Shown piece after piece: positions 26,011-35,006 of a DNA stretch of 64,000 bases. The notes beneath the pieces were generated by a model that was not told where the DNA came from, made no database searches, and saw nothing but the letters and a program-made list of their open reading frames with translations. The stretch covers positions 62,001 to 126,000 of the forward strand of contig CAVVDT010000011.1 of NCBI GenBank assembly GCA_963747005.1, in the 5' to 3' direction. A program made the translations under genes and the position numbers. This stretch comes from CAVVDT01 sp963747005 (GTDB taxonomy: Bacteria > Pseudomonadota > Alphaproteobacteria > Rhizobiales > Aestuariivirgaceae). Position 1 is the stretch's first letter, and the number at the start of each line of letters is the position of its first letter.

Positions 26011-26898
26011 TCAAGCCAGATAGCGCTTGAAGAAGGCGAGTGTGCGCTCCCAAGCGAGCTTGGCGGCGGGCTCGTCGTAGCGTGGCGTCGTGTCGTTGTG
26101 GAAACCGTGGTTGACGCCCGGATAGAAATAGGCCGTGTAGGTCTTTCCGTATTGCTTCAGCGCCGCCTCGTAGGCCGGCCAGCCGGCGTCGATGCGGGTA
26201 TCGAGCCCGGCATAGTGCAGCAGTAGCGGCGCCTCGATGCGCTTGACGTCCTCGGCCGCCGGCTGACGCCCGTAAAAGGGCACGGCGGCCTTCAGGCCGG
26301 GGTAATGGACGGCGAGCTGGTTGCATACGCCGCCACCATAGCAAAAGCCCACCGCGCCGGCCTTGCCGTTGCAGTCCGCCCGGCCCGCCAGATGTTCGTA
26401 GCCGGCAAAGAAGTCGTTCTGCAGCTTCACCGGGTCGAGCTTTTTCTGCATGGCGCTGCCGCGCTCGTCGTTGCCCGGGTAGCCGCCGAGCGATGTCAGT
26501 CCATCCGGCGCCAGCGCCATGTAGCCCGCCTTGGCGAGGCGCCGCGCCACATCCTCGATATAGGGGTTGAGGCCACGGTTCTCATGGATCACCAGCACGC
26601 CGGGCAACTTCGCGGCAGCGCCTGAAGGCTTGACCAGATAGCCGCGTATATCGCCTGTTCCGTGCGGCGAGGGGTAGGTGATGTAGGTTGCCCTGATCTG
26701 CGAATCGTCGGGCGCCACCTGTCGGGCCAGCGCATAGTCGGGCCTCAACAGGTCGAGCAGCGTCGCCGCCGTCAGTCCGCCCACGGCGAACTTGCCGGCG
26801 CGCTCGAGGAATTCGCGCCGGTCGATATCGCCATGCGCGTAGTAGTCGTAAAGATCGAGCAGTTCCTGTTCAAAGTCCTTTGCGGTCGCTCGGGCCAT
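26011..26898 (-). CDS. dienelactone hydrolase family protein with TAT-like N-terminus
   Basis: 295 residues from ATG 26898; the frame reaches back to 26940 but the later ATG has a GAGCGAGG site. The N-terminus has a twin-arginine type element (DRREFLERAGKFAVGGLTAATLL) after a charged stretch, suggesting export of a folded protein. The alpha/beta hydrolase part shows PGVLVIHENRGL, the nucleophile motif GFCYGGGV with cysteine in the catalytic position as in dienelactone hydrolase, the acid segment HYAGLDTRID and the histidine in GVNHGFHNDT. The substrate is unknown. It is convergent with the DHC gene (7 bp between stops). Confidence 0.85.
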   Translation of the reverse strand: MARATAKDFEQELLDLYDYYAHGDIDRREFLERAGKFAVGGLTAATLLDLLRPDYALARQVAPDDSQIRATYITYPSPHGTGDIRGYLVKPSGAAAKLPGVLVIHENRGLNPYIEDVARRLAKAGYMALAPDGLTSLGGYPGNDERGSAMQKKLDPVKLQNDFFAGYEHLAGRADCNGKAGAVGFCYGGGVCNQLAVHYPGLKAAVPFYGRQPAAEDVKRIEAPLLLHYAGLDTRIDAGWPAYEAALKQYGKTYTAYFYPGVNHGFHNDTTPRYDEPAAKLAWERTLAFFKRYLA

Positions 26899-27111
26899 TG
26901 TCGCCTCGCTCTCTTCGATGCCTGCTCCCCTCGCAATCATGCACGTTCCCGTGGCGCTTGATCAAGGCGGTCGCAGGTCCGCTCTATCCGCCTCGTGCCG
27001 CCGGCTTTGCGCTGCGACGATGCGGGCACTTGCTCACCGGCCAATGCGCGCTAGTCTGCCCGCTGCGGCGATGAGGTCCTGGGATTTGCCACGCATCGGG
27101 ATCAGGTGACC

Positions 27112-28875
27112 ATGAGCATCACTGTTTCGCTTTTTGAAGGCTATCAGCCCTATTTCAGCTTCACCACGGGATTCGAGCCCGCGTCCGATATCGCATCGAC
27201 GACATTCGACGACCAGGGCTTCGTCGGTTATCAGTACACGGTGATCTACAACGACGGTTCTTCCGTCGTTTTTTATTTGGAGGACAAGAACTCTCCCGAC
27301 CTCGGCACGGCCACGTTCGACAATGTCCAACACTACCATTTCTCGACCGATGCGGGCGGCCACCGCATCCTCGATGAGGGCGGCGCCATCCGCTTTGTGG
27401 TTAACAATTCCTCCGACACGAAGGTCCTGAGCAGCAGCGACGGGGTGCTGGGCAACGTCTCGGTGCTGTCCCGCCATTTCATTTCCCACTGGCTGGCGGG
27501 CGACAACTTCATCGGCCCCGATCAAACTGCGACGATCACCAGCGACCAGGCCATTCATGGCTATGGCGGCGTCGACCTCATTACCGGCGGCGAGGGCAAC
27601 GACACGCTCTTCCTCGATCAAGCGGGCTCCCACTTCAGCCTTCAGGGAGCAACCAACGGCGACAGCCTTGCCGGCAGCGACACCTTCGTGTTCCCGGAGC
27701 ATGTGATCGATGCGCATGGCGGGCTCATCGCCGGCAACGACCCCCTGGTGACGCCGGAGCCGGGTGACATCAACACTATCGACGCGCTAGGCAGCAATGA
27801 CTTCTCGCTGGCGACCACCCTCTGGATCAACAAGATCGTTTATGGCGGCGCGGGATCGCTCGATTTCGGCGCCGGCAACTTCGATAACGGCTTCGTCACG
27901 GGTCACATCGCCACCGACTCGACGGTTGTCGGCAGCGCTGGTGCCAACGCCCTGACGGTATGGATCAATCCCGCCGACATCAGCGCCGGCCACAGCGGCG
28001 CCAATTTCGACGGCAGCCTCGATCTGTCGCATCTGACCTTCCAGAACTGGGACCCAAGCAAGGACAGCGTCACCATCATGGGCGATGCCTCCAGCTTTGC
28101 CCAGCCGCTCATCAAGGCACCGGACGTGCCCACCGAGATTATCGGTTCGGACAATTACGAGCACATGGTGGGCGGCTCGAGCCACGACACGCTGATCGGC
28201 GGCGGTGGCATCGATACGCTCGATGGCGGCGGCGGCAGGGACTCGCTCAGCGGCGGCCATCAGCGTGACCTGCTGCACGGCGGCAATGGCAACGACACGC
28301 TCAGCGGCGGTGCCAATTTCGACCAGCTTTTCGGCAACACCGGCAATGACAGCCTCAGTGGCGATGCCGGCAACGATCACTTGGCCGGCGGTTACGGCAA
28401 CGACGCGCTCAACGGCGGCATCGGTGACGATACGCTGCTTGGCGGCAACGACAACGACAAGCTCCTGGGCGCGGCCGGCAACGATGCGCTCAACGGCGGT
28501 CTCGGTAACGACACCCTGCTTGGCGGGGCCGGCAACGACACGCTGTTTGGCGGCGGCGGCAACGACGTGCTCAACGGGGGTACCGGCAACGACAGGCTGA
28601 ACGGCGGCACCAGCGCCGACACGTTCGTATTCGATGAGAACTTCGGCCAGGACACCATCGTAGGCTTCAGTGCCGCCAACGGCGAGCGTATCGACCTTTC
28701 GCATGTGACGGAAATCAGTGGTTTTGACGACCTGGTGCAAAGCCATCTGTCGGCCGATCCGGTGTCCGGCGATGCCCTGATCACCGTCGGTGCGAATACC
28801 ATCCTGCTCGACGGCGTCAATCCGGGCGACATCGGCGTCGGGCAGCACTATAGCGCCGACGACTTCATTTTCTGA
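27112..28875 (+). CDS. RTX-family secreted protein with the shared novel N-terminal domain, copy 2
   Basis: 587 residues from ATG 27112 (GTG 27106 is an in-frame alternative). The first ~340 residues match those of the gene at 20671: SLFEGYQPYFSFTTGFEP, FVGYQYTVIYNDGSSVVF, DNVQHYHFSTDAGGHRIL, HGYGGVDLITGGEGNDTL. Then follow about a dozen RTX nonapeptides (GGxGNDxLxGG), more than in copy 1, and a C-terminus ending in HYSADDFIF. Calcium-bound, type I secreted protein by architecture, function unknown. The domain is duplicated here but separated from its sister by amidase, cytochrome and hydrolase genes, all lying between 22.3 and 26.9 kb. Confidence 0.83.
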   Translation: MSITVSLFEGYQPYFSFTTGFEPASDIASTTFDDQGFVGYQYTVIYNDGSSVVFYLEDKNSPDLGTATFDNVQHYHFSTDAGGHRILDEGGAIRFVVNNSSDTKVLSSSDGVLGNVSVLSRHFISHWLAGDNFIGPDQTATITSDQAIHGYGGVDLITGGEGNDTLFLDQAGSHFSLQGATNGDSLAGSDTFVFPEHVIDAHGGLIAGNDPLVTPEPGDINTIDALGSNDFSLATTLWINKIVYGGAGSLDFGAGNFDNGFVTGHIATDSTVVGSAGANALTVWINPADISAGHSGANFDGSLDLSHLTFQNWDPSKDSVTIMGDASSFAQPLIKAPDVPTEIIGSDNYEHMVGGSSHDTLIGGGGIDTLDGGGGRDSLSGGHQRDLLHGGNGNDTLSGGANFDQLFGNTGNDSLSGDAGNDHLAGGYGNDALNGGIGDDTLLGGNDNDKLLGAAGNDALNGGLGNDTLLGGAGNDTLFGGGGNDVLNGGTGNDRLNGGTSADTFVFDENFGQDTIVGFSAANGERIDLSHVTEISGFDDLVQSHLSADPVSGDALITVGANTILLDGVNPGDIGVGQHYSADDFIF

Positions 28876-28890
28876 GTTGCAGTCGCGACC

Positions 28891-29553
28891 CTAGTCTTCG
28901 GCCCACATCCGCAGGAGGTTGGACCTGGACTTGGCCAGGCGGTCGAACAGGTCCGTCTTGCCGTCGCGCTCATGGACCTCGCGCAGCGCCAGTTCCAGAT
29001 CGAACAGGATCTCGCGGCAACCGGCGTCACGCACCAGTGACGTGATCCACCCCACCACGCACAAGCGCTCGCCGGCCGTCACCGGGGCGACCCGGTGCAG
29101 GCTGGTCGCGGGATAGAGGATGGCATCGCCGGCCTTGAGCCGCACCGGACGCTCTTCCAGGCCGTCCTCGATCATCAGCGCGCCGCCGGCATAATCGTCC
29201 TCGCCTGAAAGGAACAGCGTGAACGACAGATCGGCTCGATGGGCGTTGATGATGGCGTCGTCCACATGGGTGCCGTAGTCCATGCCGGGCCTGTAGCGCG
29301 AGATCAGCATCCGGGCGAAGGTCCGCGGTCGGGCCGCCGCCTGGAACACCTCGCTGGCGCTGAGCGCCTGTTCGACCATGGCGAGCACGGCCCCGGTTTC
29401 GGGCGTATCGGCTGCCTGTTCGTTGTGCTTGACGGCGCGCGCATGCCAGCCGGCGGTCTTGCCGCCATCCTCGAAGCGCGCGCTTGTGGCGATGGCCTCG
29501 CGCATCGCGGCGACCTCGTGGGCATCGAGCACATCGGCGAGGACGATCAGCAT
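28891..29553 (-). CDS. PiuC/YbiX-like PKHD-type Fe(II)/2-oxoglutarate hydroxylase
   Basis: 220 residues. It matches the PKHD-type hydroxylases related to PiuC and YbiX: ISRYRPGMDYGTHVDDAI near residue 85-100, with iron ligands H96 and D98, H153 (SLHRVAPV) and R163 (GERL) for 2-oxoglutarate. These enzymes are often found with siderophore uptake genes, where their substrate is not clearly known. Here the gene follows a secreted protein gene, and the two are separated by only 5 bp, so they are probably one operon. No TonB receptor is nearby. ATG 29553 is the start. Confidence 0.85.
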   Translation of the reverse strand: MLIVLADVLDAHEVAAMREAIATSARFEDGGKTAGWHARAVKHNEQAADTPETGAVLAMVEQALSASEVFQAAARPRTFARMLISRYRPGMDYGTHVDDAIINAHRADLSFTLFLSGEDDYAGGALMIEDGLEERPVRLKAGDAILYPATSLHRVAPVTAGERLCVVGWITSLVRDAGCREILFDLELALREVHERDGKTDLFDRLAKSRSNLLRMWAED

Positions 29554-29558
29554 GTCTT

Positions 29559-30404
29559 TTACTTGACGGTCTGCGCCGCCAGGATGATGCGCGCCCCGGC
29601 CCCGTAGATGAGGTTGGCATCGGCCTTGATCGTTCCCTCCGGCACCGGTGCCGGAAACGCCGGCTTCAGGTCATCGAGCACGGAATCGATGCGCGTGGCG
29701 GCGGCAGCGACGACGCTGTCTGAATCCGTTATCAGCGGCTGCACCTGTATCCTTGCGGCCTGATAATAGCCCCACGCGCCCTGATAGACCCCAGGGTTCA
29801 CGACGGCGCCATCCTTGACGCTGGTGGCAAAGTCGGCGCCCGCCTGCCTGATCAGCATGGCGGCCGAGAGCAGCCTGGCGAAGTCGCCGCCACCGGCCGT
29901 GTTCCGCGCCGCCGCGAGAGCCTTCGATACGTCGCCGAACGCTGCTGCCACCACCGCCGGCGGCTTGCCGCAATCTATTGCCGCGGCGAAGCTGGCCATC
30001 TGATCATCGAATGAGGCGGCCTCACGGTCCGCGAGCTTCGGCTTGAGATCGGCATAGACCGCCATGGCGGACGTCTCGATGATGCTTCCGGCCAGGTCGG
30101 CCTTGCCGGCGTCGTAAAGCGCCATGGCGGTGCGAAGCTGGCCCTCCAGGCGGCCGATCACCACCAGGTACAAGGCCTCGGCTTCGACGCTGCCATCGCG
30201 CATGCCCTCGCCGCCTTCGCCGCCCTCGTTGGCGGCCGTAAGTCCGCTGGCCGGGGTCTTGGCCTTGATGAGGACGGTATCGCAACTCCGCGTGGCTGCC
30301 ATGCTGGCCGATGCCATGGCGAGACCGGCAACCGCTACGGTTCCCAGTTTCACCCAGCGTTTGAAGCGACGTGAACCGCTGGTGCCTTCGCTGGCGTCCG
30401 TCAT
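29559..30404 (-). CDS. secreted helical protein of unknown function
   Basis: 281 residues from ATG 30404, preceded by GGAGG; an upstream ATG at 30449 is rejected. After a basic stretch comes a signal peptide (LGTVAVAGLAMASASMAA). The mature part starts with a glycine/glutamate patch (NEGGEGGEGMRDG) and then consists of alanine-rich, apparently helical sequence (YLVVIGRLEGQLRTAMALYDAGKADLAG). I do not recognise the family with confidence. The placing directly ahead of a PiuC-like hydroxylase, with 5 bp between them, makes a link to metal uptake possible but unproven. Confidence 0.6.
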   Translation of the reverse strand: MTDASEGTSGSRRFKRWVKLGTVAVAGLAMASASMAATRSCDTVLIKAKTPASGLTAANEGGEGGEGMRDGSVEAEALYLVVIGRLEGQLRTAMALYDAGKADLAGSIIETSAMAVYADLKPKLADREAASFDDQMASFAAAIDCGKPPAVVAAAFGDVSKALAAARNTAGGGDFARLLSAAMLIRQAGADFATSVKDGAVVNPGVYQGAWGYYQAARIQVQPLITDSDSVVAAAATRIDSVLDDLKPAFPAPVPEGTIKADANLIYGAGARIILAAQTVK

Positions 30405-30798
30405 GGCAAGCCTCCACATTCGGCGGGCCCGGCGTGGCGTGGCGTTCACAGTACCCGGCCGGGCCGGCTGGATTCCCGAGTTCAGCTTCGTTGACTAGCG
30501 GCAATAGGTTTAAATACTTTCAATCAAGAGGCCCGTTGGCCCGTATTGACGTACGTGCGTGTCGCGGGTGCGCACTTGCATGCCGATATTGCGCCGCCCC
30601 GGTTGCATGCAATGGCGATAGGCTAAGAGATCGGCCGGCGAGCCCCAGGTGACGTCGCGTTGTGATGTCTCACCTGTTTGCACGGCGGCCATAGGGTGAT
30701 AGGCTGGCGCCAGCATCGATGCCAATGCATTGCATCGGTGAGGGATTGAACGGCCTTTTTCAATGGCCTGAAGGGCCCAAAGGGAGGATACGCATCTG
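30405..30798. promoter_or_regulatory. 394-bp divergent promoter region
   Basis: This region separates the secreted-protein operon (minus strand) from the solute-binding protein gene (plus strand). No gene is supported. The sequence has a GGCC(T)-rich inverted element near 30750 (GGCCTTTTTCAATGGCC) and a strong AGGGAGG site just ahead of the solute-binding protein start. Promoters in both directions are expected. Confidence 0.4.
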
Positions 30799-32470
30799 AT
30801 GTCTGACAAAGAACATATCTGGATTCCGCGGCTCAAGCAGTATCTCGCCGACCGGCAGATCGACCGCCGCGAGTTCATCCGCTCGGCCACCTTGCTCGGC
30901 ATGTCGGCAGGTGCTGCCTACATGTGGGCGGGCAAGATCACCGGCCAGCCCATCGCCCCGCCGGCCCGTGCCGCCGAGATGCCCATGGGCGGCATCCTCA
31001 AGATCGCCATGCGGGTGCCCAAGATCAACAGTCCGCACACCTTCTCGTGGATCTACGATTCGAACATCGTGCGCCAGCAGTGCGGCTACATCACCCGTAC
31101 CGGCACCGACAACATCACCCGTCCGCATCTGGCCTCGAAGTGGGAGGCATCTCCTGACCTCAAGACCTGGACCTTCACGGTCGGCGACTTCACCTGGTTC
31201 GACGGCCGCCCGCTGACGTCGGAAGACTTTGCCTGGAACATCAAGCACTGCCTCGATCCCAAGACCGGTTCCTCGGTGGTCGGCCTGATGAAGGGCTACA
31301 TGCTCAAGGAAATCGAACTCGGGCAAGAAGGACGACAAGGGCAACGCCATCATGACCACCGAGTTGTGGGACGCCAATGCCATCGAGACGCCGGACGACA
31401 AGACCCTCGTCCTCAATCTCAAGGTGCCGCAGGTGGCGGTACCGGAGCATATGTTCCACTATCCGCTGCTCATCGTCGATCCCAAGGAGAACGGCGAGTT
31501 CAAACTCGGCTCCAACGGTCATCTGGGCTATGAGCTCAAGGAGTTCGAGGTGGGCCGCAAGGCGATCCTCCACCGCCGTGAAGGTGGCAAGGGCTATCTC
31601 GATGAGGTGCACTTCATCGACCTTGGCGACAACACCGCCGCCTCCGCCGCTGCCATGCAGTCCAAGCAGGTCGATGGCGTCTACGAGGGCAACCCCGAGC
31701 AGTACGACCTGTTCAAGGCCATGAACCATGTCGAGATCTACCAGGCGCTGACCGCAGCCACTGCGGTGGTCCGCATGCGGGTGACGGAGAAGCCGTGGGG
31801 CGACCCCAAGGTGCGCCTGGCCTTGCGCTATGCCACCGATCCCGGCAAGGCGACGGAAATCGCCGTCGGCGATCTGGGTTCGGCGGCCGAGCATCACCAT
31901 GTGTGCCCGGTGCATCCCGACTACAAGAAACTCGCCGCCTTCCCGCACGATCCGGAAAAGGCCAAGGCGCTTCTGGCCGAAGCCGGCCATCCCGACGGCA
32001 TCGACGTCGAGATCAACTGCAAGCCCGATCCGGCCTGGGAGCAGGCCTCGGTCGAGGCCATGGTCGAACAGTGGAAGGCGGCCAACATCCGTTGCAAGAT
32101 CAACGTATTGCCGTCGTCGAAGTTCTGGGAAGTGTGGGACAAGGTGCCCTTCGGCTATACCTCCTGGGCCCACCGTCCGCTCGGCTTCATGGTGCTGAGC
32201 CTTGCCTACCGCACCGGCGTGCCGTGGAACGAGACCCAGTACTCCAATCCGGAGTTCGACAAGATCCTGACCAAGGCGGAAGGCACCCTCGACCTCGATG
32301 CCCGCCGCGAGCTTCTCGGTCAGCTCGAGACGATCATGCAGCAGGACGGCCCCATCGCGCAGGCGCTGTGGCAGAAGCTCTACATGCCCTTCGACAAGAA
32401 GGTCGTTGGCTTCAAGATGCATCCGACCCGCTATTACTTCTGCGAGGAATACGCCATCCAGAAGGCGTGA
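30799..32470 (+). pseudogene. ABC transporter family 5 (DppA-like) solute-binding protein, single frameshift
   Basis: The reading frame from ATG 30799 encodes a TAT-type N-terminus (IDRREFIRSATLLGMSAG) and the first part of a family 5 solute-binding protein (WTFTVGDFTWFDGRPLTSEDF) up to about residue 174. An extra G in the run at 31321-31323 then throws it out of frame. Removing one G restores GKKDDKGNAI and joins perfectly to the second frame, which runs to the stop at 32470 (KVRLALRYATD, PFDKKVVGFK). The protein would otherwise be complete at about 556 residues, the usual family size. Such proteins bind peptides or other solutes; no permease is adjacent. It is either a very recent pseudogene or a sequencing error in a homopolymer. 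Confidence 0.85.
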
Positions 32471-32504
32471 CCGCAATTGCGGATTTGACTGCGACATGAA
32501 AAGC

Positions 32505-32540
32505 GCCCCCCGGTCCTGCCGGGGGGCATTTTCATTTAGC
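32505..32540. terminator. strong bidirectional rho-independent terminator
   Basis: GCCCCCCGG and CCGGGGGGC form a 9-bp stem around a 5-base loop, with ATTTTCATTT after it on the + strand and CTTTTCATG after it on the - strand. It lies between two convergent genes (the solute-binding protein ending at 32470 and the CoA-transferase ending at 32536), so it can end both transcripts. Confidence 0.9.
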
Positions 32541-33759
32541 CGATCGCCCCCGTCGCGCGCAGCCGCGCGATGTCGCCGCCGTCCATCCCCAGCACCCGCT
32601 CCAGCACTTCCGCTGTGTCGGCGCCCAGCGCCGGTGCCGCGCGGGTATATTCGACCGGGCTGGCCGAGAGGCGGATGGGGTTGGCCACCCCCGGCGTCAC
32701 CGTGCCGTCGGGGCGGGTGAGGGTGAGGCTGAGGCCGCGCGCCTTGACCTGGGCATCGGCGAATACGTCGTCCAGACGGTTGATCGGCCCGCAGGGCACC
32801 GACGCCGCCTCCAGCGCCGCCACCCATTCGGCCGTGGTGCGCGCCTCCATGGCTTCCCGTAAGGGTGCAACCAGGCCGCTGCGGTTCTCCACCCGCTTGC
32901 GGTTGGAGGAAAAGCGCTCGTCCTTGGCCAGCGCCGGCACCCCGGCAATGCGGCAGAATTCGCCGAACTGCCGGTCGTTGCCCACCGCAATGATGATGTG
33001 TCCATCAGCCGTTGCAAAGGTCTGGTAGGGCACGATGTTGGGGTGGGCGTTGCCGAGGCGGGTGGGCGCCTTGCCGCTCACCAGATAATTGAGCGCCTGG
33101 TTGGCGAGCACCGCCACTTGAGAATCCAGCAGCGCCATGTCGACAAGCTGACCTTCGCCGGATTGTTCGCGCCAGGAAAGCGCGGCGAGGATGCCGATGG
33201 TGGCGTAAAGCCCGGTGAAGATGTCGGCAAACGCCACGCCCACCTTCATCGGCTCGGCGCCGGGCACCCCGTCCGGCTGGCCGGTGATCGACATGATGCC
33301 GGCCATGCCCTGGATCATGAAATCGTAGCCGGCGCGCTGGGCGTAGGGTCCGGTCTGCCCGAAGCCGGTGATCGAGCAGTAGACAAGGCGCGGGTTCACG
33401 GCTTTCAGGCTCTCATAATCGAGCCCGTATTTCCTCAGGCCGCCGACCTTGAAATTCTCCACCAGCACGTCCGACTTTTCCGCCAGCTTCCGGATCAGCG
33501 CCTGGCCTTCCGGGCTCGCCATGTCGATCTCGACCGAGCGCTTGCCGCGGTTGGCGGAAAGAAAATAGGCCGCATCTCCCGTCGAGCCGTCGGGCCGGGT
33601 GACGAAAGGCGGTCCCCAGCCGCGGGTATCGTCGCCTTCGCCGGGCTTTTCCACCTTGACGACTTCGGCCCCCAGATCGGCCAGCGTCTGCGTTGCCCAC
33701 GGCCCCGCCAGAACGCGGGTGAGATCGAGGACACGCAGGGCGGCGAGGGGGGCGGTCAT
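32536..33759 (-). CDS. family III (CaiB/BaiF) CoA-transferase
   Basis: 407 residues from ATG 33759, where the N-terminus reads LAALRVLDLTRVLAGPWATQTLADLGAEVVKVE, as in CaiB/Frc-type enzymes; upstream in-frame codons would only add unrelated residues. The region VDMALLDSQVAVLANQALNYL contains the aspartate expected to carry the CoA thioester intermediate. Family III transferases move CoA between carboxylic acids such as carnitine, formate/oxalate or succinate derivatives. The genes that follow on the other strand (carboxyl methyltransferase and Ldh_2 dehydrogenase) also act on carboxylic acids, but a shared pathway is only inferred. It is divergent from them with a 128-bp promoter region between. 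Confidence 0.87.
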   Translation of the reverse strand: MTAPLAALRVLDLTRVLAGPWATQTLADLGAEVVKVEKPGEGDDTRGWGPPFVTRPDGSTGDAAYFLSANRGKRSVEIDMASPEGQALIRKLAEKSDVLVENFKVGGLRKYGLDYESLKAVNPRLVYCSITGFGQTGPYAQRAGYDFMIQGMAGIMSITGQPDGVPGAEPMKVGVAFADIFTGLYATIGILAALSWREQSGEGQLVDMALLDSQVAVLANQALNYLVSGKAPTRLGNAHPNIVPYQTFATADGHIIIAVGNDRQFGEFCRIAGVPALAKDERFSSNRKRVENRSGLVAPLREAMEARTTAEWVAALEAASVPCGPINRLDDVFADAQVKARGLSLTLTRPDGTVTPGVANPIRLSASPVEYTRAAPALGADTAEVLERVLGMDGGDIARLRATGAIG

Positions 33760-33887
33760 GGGGCACTCCGATGAAACGGCGACATGGCGCTTTCTAGCCT
33801 CTGCCCCGGCAATCAACAATCGCATTTGACGCCCACGCCGCGATACGCCTAACTACGACGACATTGCTAGCGACGAGGAAGACACCC

Positions 33888-35000
33888 GTGAACCAAAGAG
33901 CCAGAACCGCCGGCTTCATGGCCATGAAAGGCGCCGGCTACTATTCCAAAGCGACCATCGGCGCCAAGCACGTGATGGATGGCGCCGCTCAACTGGTCAT
34001 CGATGCCGTCGACCGCATGGCGCCGGCCGACGATGGTTCGATCTTCCGCGTCACCGACATGGGCTGTGCCGACGGCGGCACCTCGGTCGATCTGTGGCGC
34101 AAGGTTCTGAAGCATGTGCGCGCGCTGGTACCCTCGCGGCCCATCGAGATGGTCTACACAGACCTGCCGCGCAACGATTTTTCGCAGGTCTTCCGCATGA
34201 TCCACGGCCAGACCGACTTGAAGAGCTATTACGACGAGATCGCCAACCTTTTTGTCTTCGCCTCGGCCACTTCCTTCCATCAGGCGATCTTCCCGTCATC
34301 CAGCCTCGATCTGGGTTTTTCAGCCACCGCCTCCCATTATATCTCCGCCACCCCCTGCCATATCTCCGACCACGTCCACATGGTGGGCGCATCGGGGCAC
34401 GAGCGCGCCGCCTTCGAGGAGCAGGGCCGTGTCGACTGGGAGTTGATGCTGGTCAACCGCGCGCTTGAACTGAAGCCCGGCGGGCGCTTGTGCCTGTTCA
34501 ATTTCGGCATCGACGAGGAAGGCCGCTATCTCGGCCACACCGGCGGCGTTTCCATGTTCGACACCTTCAACGAATTGTGGGCCGAACTGGCGGGCGAGGG
34601 GGTCATCACCCGTGACGAATATCGCGCCACCAACTTCCCCCAGTGCTATCGCACCGTGGAGCAGTTCACCGCCCCGCTGAAGGATCACGGCAATCCCGTC
34701 TACAAGGCCGGCCTCAGGCTGGAGCACGTGGAGACGCGGGTGGTGCGCTGCCCCTTCGAGCGCGATTTCACCGAAAACCACAAGGACGCCGAGCGCTTTG
34801 CCCGAGAGTACCTGCCCACCTTGCGCTCGTGGTCGGAGGCGACCTTCCTCGGCGGCCTCGCCCCCGGACGCGACGCCGCCGAACGCCAGGCGATCATGGA
34901 CGACTTCTACGGCCGCTATCAGGCCCGCGTCGCCGCCAGCCCGCAAGGCCACGCCATGGACTACGTCCATTGCTACCTTGTCTGCCGCAAGGAAGGCTGA
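33888..35000 (+). CDS. SABATH-type SAM-dependent carboxyl methyltransferase
   Basis: 370 residues from GTG 33888, preceded by GAGGAAG at 6 bp; a TTG at 33864 is rejected. The SAM-binding segment VTDMGCADGGTSVDLWRKVL and the block MVYTDLPRNDFSQVFRMIHG correspond to the motifs of plant SABATH enzymes such as salicylate or jasmonate carboxyl methyltransferase. MKGAGYYSKATIGAKHVM fits the family's substrate/SAM N-terminal motif. These enzymes make methyl esters or N-methyl products. Bacterial members are known but little studied. The next gene starts 6 bp after this stop, so the two are almost certainly co-transcribed. The acid methylated here is unknown. Confidence 0.85.
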   Translation: MNQRARTAGFMAMKGAGYYSKATIGAKHVMDGAAQLVIDAVDRMAPADDGSIFRVTDMGCADGGTSVDLWRKVLKHVRALVPSRPIEMVYTDLPRNDFSQVFRMIHGQTDLKSYYDEIANLFVFASATSFHQAIFPSSSLDLGFSATASHYISATPCHISDHVHMVGASGHERAAFEEQGRVDWELMLVNRALELKPGGRLCLFNFGIDEEGRYLGHTGGVSMFDTFNELWAELAGEGVITRDEYRATNFPQCYRTVEQFTAPLKDHGNPVYKAGLRLEHVETRVVRCPFERDFTENHKDAERFAREYLPTLRSWSEATFLGGLAPGRDAAERQAIMDDFYGRYQARVAASPQGHAMDYVHCYLVCRKEG

Positions 35001-35006
35001 GGCCCG

